Below, piece after piece: positions 8,779 to 16,040 of a stretch of DNA of 64,000 bases. The position numbers and the translations under genes were made by a program. Each line of letters opens with the position of its first letter. Within the stretch, counting starts at the first letter, position 1. A model generated the notes under the pieces. It was not told the DNA's origin and ran no database searches. It worked only from the letters and a program-made list of their open reading frames with translations. The stretch lies in assembly GCF_042675965.1 (NCBI RefSeq), contig NZ_JBHTKJ010000021.1, positions 1-64,000 of the forward strand, written 5' to 3'. This DNA comes from Virgibacillus_R byunsanensis (GTDB lineage: Bacteria > Bacillota > Bacilli > Bacillales > Amphibacillaceae).

Positions 8779-9153
8779 ATGGTTCGTAATAAATTCTCCT
8801 CGTTAATATATATAATTATTGGCTTAGCAGTAATTGGCTTGATTTCACAGCTATTTACTAATACAGCAAACTTCTTTATGAATATCGTTGTTATGGTTGG
8901 TTTTGGTTTGGCCATTTTTGCGGTAGTCTATTTTCTCTTTTTTAAAAAACGTGCTACTTCAAGTGATATGAGAAAATATAAACAAGCAGTAAAACAATCA
9001 AAATCCAAGTATAAACAACAAACAAAATCACCTACTTCTTCAACCAAACGGCCACATGCCCTTCAAATGAAGAAAAAGCAAACGAAACGTGCTTCCCATC
9101 TACGTGTGATCGATGGTAATAAGCAAAAACGAAAAGACCGAGCTACTTTTTAA
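8779..9153 (+). CDS. yqhP: YqhP-type small membrane protein
   Basis: A 124-residue protein with two N-terminal membrane segments (about residues 9-25 and 33-53) and a strongly basic C-terminal half rich in Lys, Gln and Ser that would lie in the cytoplasm. This is the architecture of the YqhP/SA1362 family, function unknown. AAAGGAGGACTTCAA precedes the ATG. It converges on yqhO, with a shared terminator overlapping its last codons. Confidence 0.8.
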   Translation: MVRNKFSSLIYIIIGLAVIGLISQLFTNTANFFMNIVVMVGFGLAIFAVVYFLFFKKRATSSDMRKYKQAVKQSKSKYKQQTKSPTSSTKRPHALQMKKKQTKRASHLRVIDGNKQKRKDRATF

Positions 9154-9170
9154 GTAAGCTCGGCTTCTTT
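9138..9170 (+). terminator. Terminator between yqhP and yqhO
   Basis: CCGAGCTACTT pairs with AAGT(A)AGCTCGG, then CTTCTTT on the plus strand. The hairpin overlaps the yqhP stop codon. Confidence 0.7.
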
Positions 9171-10059
9171 ATGTAGACCAATATTTCAGAAAAAGATCAG
9201 TGCTATGTTTACCTGTTTGGATTAACTCTTTTTTTACGAGATCAGTGATTTTAAAATTAATGGTATCGACATTCTCTGAAGGAATAAAAATAATATTATT
9301 CGTCTGAGACTTAGAGATATATCTTGCATCATGTGCTTGCATCATGGTGGAAAAAAGCGCATGGAACATCTGAAAAGCATTCTTTATTTCCCTTGCTTGA
9401 TACTGCTCTTGAAAACCCGTTAATTTAATTCCTAAAATAGGTCGTTTCCTTAATTTTCCACCATTATTAAACACCCATAGAGGAAAATTGCTTAATAGAC
9501 CGCCATCTACTATAAGACTTTTATGATTTGAACGCCCTAATAATTTTTTCGGCATAAAAAAGTAAGGAAATCCTGCACTCATACGAACAGCTCTAGATAC
9601 TGGAAAGTATGCTGAATCAATTCCGTACACTCGTTCTAGATCATCAGGAATAACGACTAATTTTCCTAGTGAAAGATCACTCACCACAACTTTTAAATAA
9701 CCTTTTTTGATATCCTTAAAAGATATGATACCTTTCTTCGCTAGCGTATTATACAACCAGTTTTCAAACTTATCCCCTTTATATAGTCCTAACTGAAAAT
9801 ATAAAAATAACCATTTGCTAAATGGTATAATACGATTTAAAGTAGAAGTGTCAAGAAAATGCTTCAAATCCATTTCTTCAAACAAATCTCTAATTTCATC
9901 CCACGTGTAGTCTGCAGCTAAAAATGAAGCAATAATAGCACCTGCAGAGGTTCCGGCTACACGTTCCATTTCAAGATCATTTTCTGAAATGCTTTGTAAT
10001 GCACCAATATAAGCAAATCCTTTTATGCCCCCACCTGAAAATACCGCATCGATTTTCAT
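9169..10059 (-). CDS. yqhO: Patatin-like phospholipase
   Basis: Predicted serine lipid acyl hydrolase with a Ser-Asp dyad. GGGIKG (residues 9-14) forms the oxyanion loop, GTSAG holds nucleophile Ser38, and DGGLLSNFP supplies the catalytic Asp. At 296 residues the single patatin domain is complete. No signal peptide, so it should act in the cytoplasm or at the inner membrane face. Its physiological substrate is unknown. Gene position between yqhP and mntR matches B. subtilis. Confidence 0.9.
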   Translation of the reverse strand: MKIDAVFSGGGIKGFAYIGALQSISENDLEMERVAGTSAGAIIASFLAADYTWDEIRDLFEEMDLKHFLDTSTLNRIIPFSKWLFLYFQLGLYKGDKFENWLYNTLAKKGIISFKDIKKGYLKVVVSDLSLGKLVVIPDDLERVYGIDSAYFPVSRAVRMSAGFPYFFMPKKLLGRSNHKSLIVDGGLLSNFPLWVFNNGGKLRKRPILGIKLTGFQEQYQAREIKNAFQMFHALFSTMMQAHDARYISKSQTNNIIFIPSENVDTINFKITDLVKKELIQTGKHSTDLFLKYWST

Positions 10060-10150
10060 TTATAATCTCCTTATGCATTTTATACATTTTTAAGCATAAA
10101 GAACTCAGATTAGAACACTAAATTTAAAGAACTCTAATATACAACAGATT

Positions 10151-10570
10151 TTATTTATCTTTTCCTTCCTGAATTTTCCTTAATCCATTTACACGTTCCT
10201 TATCAGATTTGAAGTATTGAACTAGATCACCAATTCTATCAATCGAATTCCAACTTAAATGATGCTCAATCCCCTCAACATCTTCATATATATTCCCCTG
10301 ATCAACTCCGATTATTTCTAGAAAATCTTCAAGTAACTCATGACGAAATACAAGCCGTTCCCCTATCTTTTTTCCTTTTGGTGTTAAAATAAACCCTCTA
10401 TATTTCTCATACTTTAAATATTCATCTTTATCCAATTTTTGAACCATTTTAGTAACCGAAGATGGATGGACCGCAAGTGCTTCTGCAATATCGGATACTC
10501 GAGCATATCCTTTAGACTCTATTAAGTTATATATTTGTTCTATGTAATCCTCCATGCTAGGTGTTGGCAT
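10151..10570 (-). CDS. mntR: Manganese-responsive repressor MntR
   Basis: DtxR-family metalloregulator that represses manganese importers when Mn(II) is plentiful. It has an N-terminal winged helix (VSDIAEALAVHPSSVTKMVQKL) and a dimerisation/metal domain with the ligands of the family (Asp near MEDYIE, Glu/His in RHELLEDFLEIIG and EGIEHHLSW). It lacks the SH3-like third domain, as in B. subtilis MntR. The start at ATG 10570 has GGGGAG 7 nt upstream; the frame runs 40 codons further upstream through a neighbour's terminator and is not expected to be translated. Product 139 residues. Confidence 0.95.
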   Translation of the reverse strand: MPTPSMEDYIEQIYNLIESKGYARVSDIAEALAVHPSSVTKMVQKLDKDEYLKYEKYRGFILTPKGKKIGERLVFRHELLEDFLEIIGVDQGNIYEDVEGIEHHLSWNSIDRIGDLVQYFKSDKERVNGLRKIQEGKDK

Positions 10571-10670
10571 TTTATCTCCCCATTTTAAGAATAAATTTTT
10601 AGTCAGTGCAACAATGTTTCTATTTAAAGCATACATGATTTTTTTAGCATTAACAAGCAACGTACTAAAC

Positions 10671-10710
10671 AAAAAAGGAAGAACTAACATATAACGTTAG
10701 TTCTTCCTTC
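10671..10710 (-). terminator. nrdJ terminator
   Basis: A near-perfect 15-bp stem (AAGGAAGAACTAACG with TTAGTTCTTCCTT) followed on the minus strand by TTTTG, 13 bp after the ribonucleotide reductase stop codon. Confidence 0.85.
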
Positions 10711-10722
10711 CCTTTCATTATT

Positions 10723-11844
10723 TTATAATCCACATTTTAGTTGTGCTCCACAGCTTGTACATGTATTACAACCACCTATATCCTCTACACTTCCATTTCT
10801 ACATACCGGGCATTGATCGCCAACTTCAGAACCAATTGTTACATTCGTTTTATCTAACTCCTGAATAGTGTCCATTAATACCACTTTTGGTTTAGAAGAA
10901 GGTATAATATCTTCTGATTTCTCATCCATTGTGTTCTCTTCTGCTTTCAAGGTTAATACTTGTGAGTCACGGCTACCATCTACGTAGACAGTTCCACCTT
11001 TAGCCCCACCTTTATATAGTCGACGATACACACTTTCCACTTGATCAACGGTATACCCTCTTGGCGCATTTACTGTTTTTGAAATGGAACTATCAACCCA
11101 TCGTTGGATGACACACTGTGTATCTGCGTGTGCCTCAGGTGCTAACTCCATTGCTGCTATAAACCATTTCGGCAGATTATCTGAATCTTGTGCAGGATTA
11201 GTGTCTAAATACTCTTGCACTATATCTGCTTTAACTTCGATAAATTTACCAAGTCTTCCACTTCTGAAATAAGAGAAAGAGAAATAAGGTTCTAGTCCAG
11301 TGCTTACTCCAACCATAGTACCTGTACTCCCAGTCGGTGCAACTGTTAATAAGTGTGAGTTTCGAATTCCGTACTTTAAAACACCTTCTCTTATATCTTC
11401 AGGCATTTTTTTCATATAACCAGTGTTAATAAATGCTTCGCGTAATGCTTTTGTTTCATCATCCGTTTTTCCAATTAAGAAAGGAAAACTTTCTTTTTCT
11501 TTGGCAAGTTCAATGGAAGTACGATAAGCAGTAGTTGCAATTATTTCAAAAATTTCATCTACTAGCATATTTCCTTCTTGAGAGCCATATTCTGTTTCAC
11601 AATAAATTAATAGGTCATGTAACCCCATAACCCCAAGTCCTACACGTCGTTCACCAAGTGCTTGCTTTTTATTTTCTTCTAAAAAGTAGGGCGTTGCATC
11701 AATAACATTATCTTGCATCCGTACTCCTGTTTTAACTGTTTGCGTTAACTTCTCGAAGTCAACCGTTTTTGTATTTTTATCAGCCATTTCAGCTAGGTTT
11801 ACTGCTGCAAGATTACACACAGAGTATGGTGCGAGTGGTTGTTC
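10723..11844 (-). CDS. nrdJ: Class II ribonucleotide reductase, exon 2 (C-terminal part)
   Basis: Downstream exon (373 codons plus stop) of the B12-dependent ribonucleoside reductase. It begins at the Glu of the radical-site motif NxCxE (EQPLAPYSVCNL) and runs through the rest of the barrel (APTGSTGTMVGVSTGLEPYF, a GST-type loop typical of these enzymes) to a C-terminal zinc-ribbon-like tail with two Cys pairs (CPVC, CTSCG), as in other class II enzymes. A TTG at 11847 could seem to start a separate gene, but TTG is the last three bases of the intron and has no ribosome site. Joined product with exon 1: 853 residues, a normal length for the family. Confidence 0.93.
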   Translation of the reverse strand, partial: EQPLAPYSVCNLAAVNLAEMADKNTKTVDFEKLTQTVKTGVRMQDNVIDATPYFLEENKKQALGERRVGLGVMGLHDLLIYCETEYGSQEGNMLVDEIFEIIATTAYRTSIELAKEKESFPFLIGKTDDETKALREAFINTGYMKKMPEDIREGVLKYGIRNSHLLTVAPTGSTGTMVGVSTGLEPYFSFSYFRSGRLGKFIEVKADIVQEYLDTNPAQDSDNLPKWFIAAMELAPEAHADTQCVIQRWVDSSISKTVNAPRGYTVDQVESVYRRLYKGGAKGGTVYVDGSRDSQVLTLKAEENTMDEKSEDIIPSSKPKVVLMDTIQELDKTNVTIGSEVGDQCPVCRNGSVEDIGGCNTCTSCGAQLKCGL

Positions 11845-12248
11845 CAATTTTGTTATCCTATCGGCTTTTTATCCAATAGTTCTTACAGTTTAATTCCTGC
11901 AAGTTCAGCATACCTTTTCATTACACACATTTTTCATATATATCAATAATTCTTTTCTTCCACGATCTTCTCCAAAGACTGCTTTTGAGATAACTCTAAA
12001 ATCCTTAACCCCAAAAAGTCCTTGGTTATTTTCTATTAGTGGAATATAGTGGACTTGATTTTATTTCATATTTTTATTTAGTGTGCTAATGTTGCGGTCT
12101 CGTGGGTGGATTATATTCTCTTCTCGAGGTTCACCACCTATGCGTTGCCCCTGACCAAAATTTTACTTTTAGCCTTCGGTTCGGATTAGCATCTCAGCCT
12201 TCCCGCTTCATCCCGCAATGTTTAACGTGAGGCAAACTATGCTACCTT
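11845..12248 (-). ncRNA. Group I self-splicing intron in nrdJ
   Basis: 404 nt. P1: exon GTGTGGT (12255-12249) with guide GCCTCAC (12233-12227), giving the required U.G at the 5' splice site. P10: guide GTTT (12237-12234) with 3' exon GAAC (11844-11841). P3: TTGCGG (12218-12213) with CCGCAA (12097-12092). P4 CGG/CCG and P5 GGC/GCT lie within 12206-12181. P7: GCATA (12143-12139) with TATGC (11912-11908). P7.1: GGTGG/CCACC. P8: CATTAgCACAC (12091-12081) with GTGTGTAATG (11928-11919). P9: CTTGCAG/CTGTAAG. P9.1: CTATTGG/CCGATAG. The last base is G, as required. P7.1 suggests subgroup IA. Removal restores the NPCG-EQPLAP reading frame. All pairings were made by eye. Confidence 0.93.
11905..12060 (-). 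pseudogene. Possible remnant of an intron-encoded homing endonuclease
   Basis: A 51-codon open frame, with no start codon of its own kind and a stop upstream at 12063-12061, lies in the P8 loop and ends at a TGA within the P7 3' strand. It reads like protein (IPLIENNQGLFGVKDFRVI, then GEDRGRKELLIYMKNVCNE). Homing endonuclease genes of group I introns often occupy P8 and end in the core. No LAGLIDADG, GIY-YIG or HNH motif remains, so the family is unknown and the call is inference. Confidence 0.45.
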
Positions 12249-13688
12249 ACCACACGGATTTGTTGCGACTACTTGATCGCCATATGCTTTCGCATTTGTC
12301 ATATCATTCGCATTGTCAATATAGAAGATACCAGGCTCTGCTGAGTATGTCGCACAAATATTGATTAAATTCCATAACTCTTTTGCTTGTACAGAACGGT
12401 AAACTCGAATAGCGTACCCCATTTCTTCCCATTTGCGGACATCGCCTACCTCATGCCATTGCTCATTATATTCTTTCATTTGTTGCTTTGTATAATTTTC
12501 TACATCCGGAAACCGTAATTCGTACACATCATCATTTTCAACAGCTTCCATAAAGTCTTTGGTAATACAAACAGAAATATTAGCCCCGGTTAAGAATTCG
12601 GAATTATGAACAGCATATGTTCCGCCAGTGTTTAATTTTTCTTCCGCTTCACGGATAGCAGCTTGTGTGAAACCACCTAATCCCGGCATTGTTTTATAAT
12701 TTACAATACCTTGATAAAGGTCAATTTCTGTTTGTGTTAATGGTGTGAATTTTAACTTTTCCTGTGCTAGTTGTTTAATTTGTTCATCTTCGGTGTTTTC
12801 TATTAAGTATCGTAATATTCTAGGATTTTGCATTTTAGAAATGATAAATTCTATTATATCTGGATGTGAATCTACTAACATGATCATTTGAGCTCCACGT
12901 CTTGATCCGCCTTGCTCTACTAAATGTGTTAACTTCGCTATATCATCCAACCAGGAAACAGAACCAGATGATTTTCCATTTACACCCTTAGCCAATGTGT
13001 TTCGAGGGCGTAAAGTGGAACCATTTGTTCCAACGCCTCCTCCTCGACTCATAATCTCCATCACCTGTTTACGATGATCAGAAATCCCTTCACGTGAATC
13101 CTTTATATAAGGCATCACATAGCAGTTAAAGTAGGTTACGTCAGTCTCAGCTCCAGCTCCATACAGAACTCTGCCTGCTGGTATGAAATTTAAACTAGCT
13201 AACTCATCATTAAACTTACTTAACCATTCTTCTTGTTTATCTTCTGTTTGTTCTACACTTGAAAGACCGGTAGCATTTCGTTTTGCAATCTGCTCGTAAA
13301 ATACTTCCAACGGTTTATCAATGACATCTAACGCACGTTTAACAACACCGGTTTCAGCCTCTATTTCATTATCCAGAACAGATACAAAATCTGAATTAAC
13401 TTGAATGTCTGCCTCTCTTTTGGACCAGTCAATCGATTTAACAATACCTAAGCCTCGTGCAGGAAATTTTGGATCTGCTTTAACTGTTAAAACAACAAAA
13501 TCGCCTTCTTTTAGTGTTTTCTTCTCCGTATCCTTGAATGCATATCGATCAAGCATTACTAACCTGGATACTCCCTTATGTGTCAGCTTCATATCAGTGG
13601 TTATGGGATGTACTTGAGGGAAAAAAGTAATATCCTGATTAAGCTGGTCTACATTGATTTCTGTCTCTTTTTCAACAAGAATCGACAT
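12249..13688 (-). CDS. nrdJ: Class II ribonucleotide reductase, exon 1 (N-terminal part)
   Basis: Adenosylcobalamin-dependent reductase that makes deoxynucleotides with or without oxygen. Exon 1 encodes 480 residues ending in NPCG; in unspliced RNA translation would add only KVA before a stop. Recognisable class II/barrel motifs are VLYGAGAETDVTYFNCYVMP, MSRGGGVGTNGSTLRPR, SGSVSWLDDIAKLTHLVEQ, GGSRRGAQMIML and CATYSAEPGIFYIDNAN. GAGAAGGAGCGATCAAAA precedes the ATG. The gene sits between mntR and yqhL, where B. subtilis has another gene. NrdR boxes overlap its promoter. No class I nrdEF genes are in the window. Confidence 0.94.
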
Positions 13689-13758
13689 TTTTGATCGCTC
13701 CTTCTCAATCTATTTTCTTATATTGATCATCTATTTGTTGTTAGTAATACAATACCAC

Positions 13759-13819
13759 ATTATAAAATATTAAAACAATATATTGTGTTAAAAAAATAAA
13801 AAAATACCATATATTGTGA
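13759..13819 (-). promoter_or_regulatory. nrdJ promoter with two NrdR boxes
   Basis: Two 16-bp sites fit the NrdR consensus acaCwATATATwGtgt: 13773-13788 (AAACAATATATTGTGT) and 13804-13819 (ATACCATATATTGTGA). Their centres are 31 bp apart, three helical turns, the usual NrdR spacing. A TATAAT (13764-13759, minus) lies just downstream, so the proximal box covers the -35 region. This predicts repression by NrdR, the dATP/ATP-sensing regulator of reductase genes. nrdR itself is not in the window. Confidence 0.8.
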
Positions 13820-14101
13820 TTTGAACGAATAGAAGTCGTTTTGTCAAAAATAGATATTAACTATAAACAGGAGTAAATGAAAGTAAGTGAAAGTTAACAC
13901 CGTGAAAATTCGTTAATATCGTCTTTTTCATAATAACCATTGAACTATTGATAAATGTTTCTGTCAAATATCGACATTACACTCAGCAAAACAGACTGCA
14001 ACAAGCTTTACATAGATTTCACGATCAAGATAATAATAGGTGTACTAGAAAAAATAAGAAAATAGTCCTATAAGACATCCATAACAACACAAAAAAATAC
14101 T
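13820..14101. other. Intergenic region nrdJ/yqhL
   Basis: AT-rich spacer between divergent genes. Beyond the NrdR boxes on one side and the yqhL promoter on the other I see no gene or structured RNA. Confidence 0.4.
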
Positions 14102-14130
14102 TTGAAAAAATACGTATAAAACCATATAAT
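14102..14130 (+). promoter_or_regulatory. Sigma-A promoter of yqhL
   Basis: TTGAAA (14102-14107), 17-bp spacer, TATAAT (14125-14130), 36 bp before the yqhL start codon. Confidence 0.75.
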
Positions 14131-14166
14131 AGAATAGAGTAGGTAAAGAGAAAAACGGGGGATTAA

Positions 14167-14535
14167 ATGATGGAATTTTTAGTTATAGCACTTGTACTTA
14201 TTATTGGCTTTGGATTGTTTCGATACTTTAGACAGCGTAATATTCTAAACACATTAACAGAGGAACAGTTTCGCGAAGGTTATCGTAAAGCTCAATTGAT
14301 AGATGTTAGAGAACCACAAGAATTTAAACGCGGTCATATATTAGGTGCAAGAAATATACCTATGACTCAAATGCGACACCGATTAATTGAATTAAGGAAA
14401 GATAAGCCTGTTTACCTCTATTGTCAAAGTGGTTCAAGATCAACAAGAGCTGCCCAACTACTACACAAAAAAGGATATCAGGATATCAACCAATTAAAAG
14501 GTGGATTTAAAAAGTGGTCTGGTAAAATTAAATAA
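14167..14535 (+). CDS. yqhL: Membrane-anchored rhodanese-domain protein
   Basis: Predicted sulfurtransferase. One N-terminal membrane helix (about residues 3-19) anchors a single rhodanese domain: IDVREPQEFKRGHILGARNIP, then active-site loop CQSGSRS with Cys86, then GGFKKWSG. The complete active-site loop suggests an active persulfide carrier; the donor and acceptor are unknown. GGGGGATTAA precedes the ATG. It stands alone behind its own promoter, convergent with the gcv operon. Confidence 0.9.
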   Translation: MMEFLVIALVLIIGFGLFRYFRQRNILNTLTEEQFREGYRKAQLIDVREPQEFKRGHILGARNIPMTQMRHRLIELRKDKPVYLYCQSGSRSTRAAQLLHKKGYQDINQLKGGFKKWSGKIK

Positions 14536-14545
14536 ATTTTCCAAT

Positions 14546-14580
14546 TTAAAAGGATGGTCCATTTTGACCATCCTTTTATA
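14546..14580. terminator. Bidirectional terminator yqhL/gcvPB
   Basis: AAAAGGATGGTC pairs with GACCATCCTTTT between convergent genes; A-rich upstream and T-rich downstream, so it can serve both strands. Confidence 0.85.
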
Positions 14581-14582
14581 AT

Positions 14583-16040
14583 TTACTTTCTATATCGTAA
14601 AATAGGTTTTCTTGCAGCAGTTGTTTCATCCATTCGCTTCACGATCGTTTCATGCGGTGCTTCTTGTACTAATTCTGGATCATTTTTTACTTCCTCAGAA
14701 ATGGCTACCATTGTATCAATAAAACCATCAAGAGTTTCTTTTGATTCTGTCTCTGTAGGCTCAACCATCAATGCTTCTTCCACATTTAATGGGAAATATA
14801 TGGTAGGTGGATGATATCCATAATCCAATAAACGTTTTGCAATATCCAGAGTACGTACACCTAATTTTTTCTGTTTCTTCCCAGATAAAACAAATTCATG
14901 TTTACAATGTTGCTGATATGGCAATACATATTCTTTTTCCAACTTACGCATCATATAGTTTGCGTTTAAAACGGCATATTCGCTTACTTTTTTAAGCCCT
15001 TCAGCACCCATCGTGCGGATATACGTGTATGCCCGCAGGTTTATGCCAAAGTTTCCATAGTAAGGTTTAACTCTACCAATTGAGTTTGGACGATCATAAT
15101 CAAAAACAAAAAGATCTTCTTGTTTCACGAGAACGGGTTTTGGTATATACGGCTCTAACTCTTTAGAAACCCCAACAGGACCAGATCCAGGGCCACCGCC
15201 ACCATGTGGGCCAGTAAATGTTTTGTGTAAATTTAGATGAACAACATCAAATCCCATGTCTCCAGGACGTGTATATCCCATGATCGCATTTAAATTGGCA
15301 CCATCATAGTATAATTTACCACCTGCATCATGCACAATCTCCGCCATTTCAAGAATTTCTGTTTCAAACAATCCTAGTGTGTTTGGATTTGTCAGCATTA
15401 ATGCTGCAGTATCTTCTCCAACAACACGTTTTAAATCCTCTAGATCGACTAAACCTTGTTCATTTGACTTCACAGTAACCGCTTCAAATCCTGCTACTGT
15501 TGCTGATGCGGGATTTGTTCCATGTGCAGAGTCTGGAACAATAACCTTTGTACGATTATAGTCCCCATTTGCTTCATGGAACGCACGGATCATCATTAAT
15601 CCGGTCCACTCTCCCTGTGCTCCTGCTGCAGGTTGCAAGGAAACTTCATGCATACCTGTAATTTCTCGTAATGAAGTTTGTAAATCATATAACATCTCTA
15701 ATGCGCCTTGTACACTTTTCGGATCTTGGTATGGATGTATGTGGCTAAAACCATCTATTCTAGCTACATCCTCATTAATCTTAGGATTGTATTTCATGGT
15801 ACAAGATCCAAGAGGATAAAAACCAGAATCAACACCATAATTACGTCTTGATAATCCTGTGTAATGACGCATGATATCCAATTCACTTACTTCAGGTAAA
15901 TCTGGTGCTGTTTGACGAATATATGAATGTTCTAACTCATGATCCAGATCGTATTTAGGAACATCTAACTCTGGCAAACTATAACTTGTTCTTCCTTCTT
16001 TACTGCGTTCAAAAATTAATGGAAAATCTGTTTTAGCCAT
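14583..16040 (-). CDS. gcvPB: Glycine dehydrogenase (decarboxylating) subunit 2
   Basis: C-terminal half-protein of the two-subunit P-protein of the glycine cleavage system. It carries the PLP lysine in NLHKTFTGPHGGGGPG and the substrate region GSCTMKYNPKINE. The start at ATG 16040 (MAKTDFPLIF) has GGGGGAT 6 nt upstream and overlaps the end of gcvPA by 8 bp; the longer frame to 16073 has no ribosome site. Product 485 residues. It acts with GcvPA, GcvT and GcvH (gcvH not in the window). Confidence 0.96.
   Translation of the reverse strand: MAKTDFPLIFERSKEGRTSYSLPELDVPKYDLDHELEHSYIRQTAPDLPEVSELDIMRHYTGLSRRNYGVDSGFYPLGSCTMKYNPKINEDVARIDGFSHIHPYQDPKSVQGALEMLYDLQTSLREITGMHEVSLQPAAGAQGEWTGLMMIRAFHEANGDYNRTKVIVPDSAHGTNPASATVAGFEAVTVKSNEQGLVDLEDLKRVVGEDTAALMLTNPNTLGLFETEILEMAEIVHDAGGKLYYDGANLNAIMGYTRPGDMGFDVVHLNLHKTFTGPHGGGGPGSGPVGVSKELEPYIPKPVLVKQEDLFVFDYDRPNSIGRVKPYYGNFGINLRAYTYIRTMGAEGLKKVSEYAVLNANYMMRKLEKEYVLPYQQHCKHEFVLSGKKQKKLGVRTLDIAKRLLDYGYHPPTIYFPLNVEEALMVEPTETESKETLDGFIDTMVAISEEVKNDPELVQEAPHETIVKRMDETTAARKPILRYRK

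Noticed and set aside
12101..12140. GGTGG/CCACC as the P7 helix of the intron.
   Set aside because: The GCATA/TATGC pairing fits the P7 context better (adjacent to CAAC and CTGAAC). GGTGG/CCACC is better placed as P7.1.
11845..12248. A frameshift or pseudogene in nrdJ, or two separate reductase subunit genes.
   Set aside because: Splicing at the predicted sites gives exact reading-frame and motif continuity, and all group I helices are present. The apparent second gene begins at a TTG formed by the intron end, without a ribosome site.
12249..13688. Cobalamin riboswitch upstream of nrdJ.
   Set aside because: The leader between promoter and start is only about 70 nt, too short, and no B12-box was seen.
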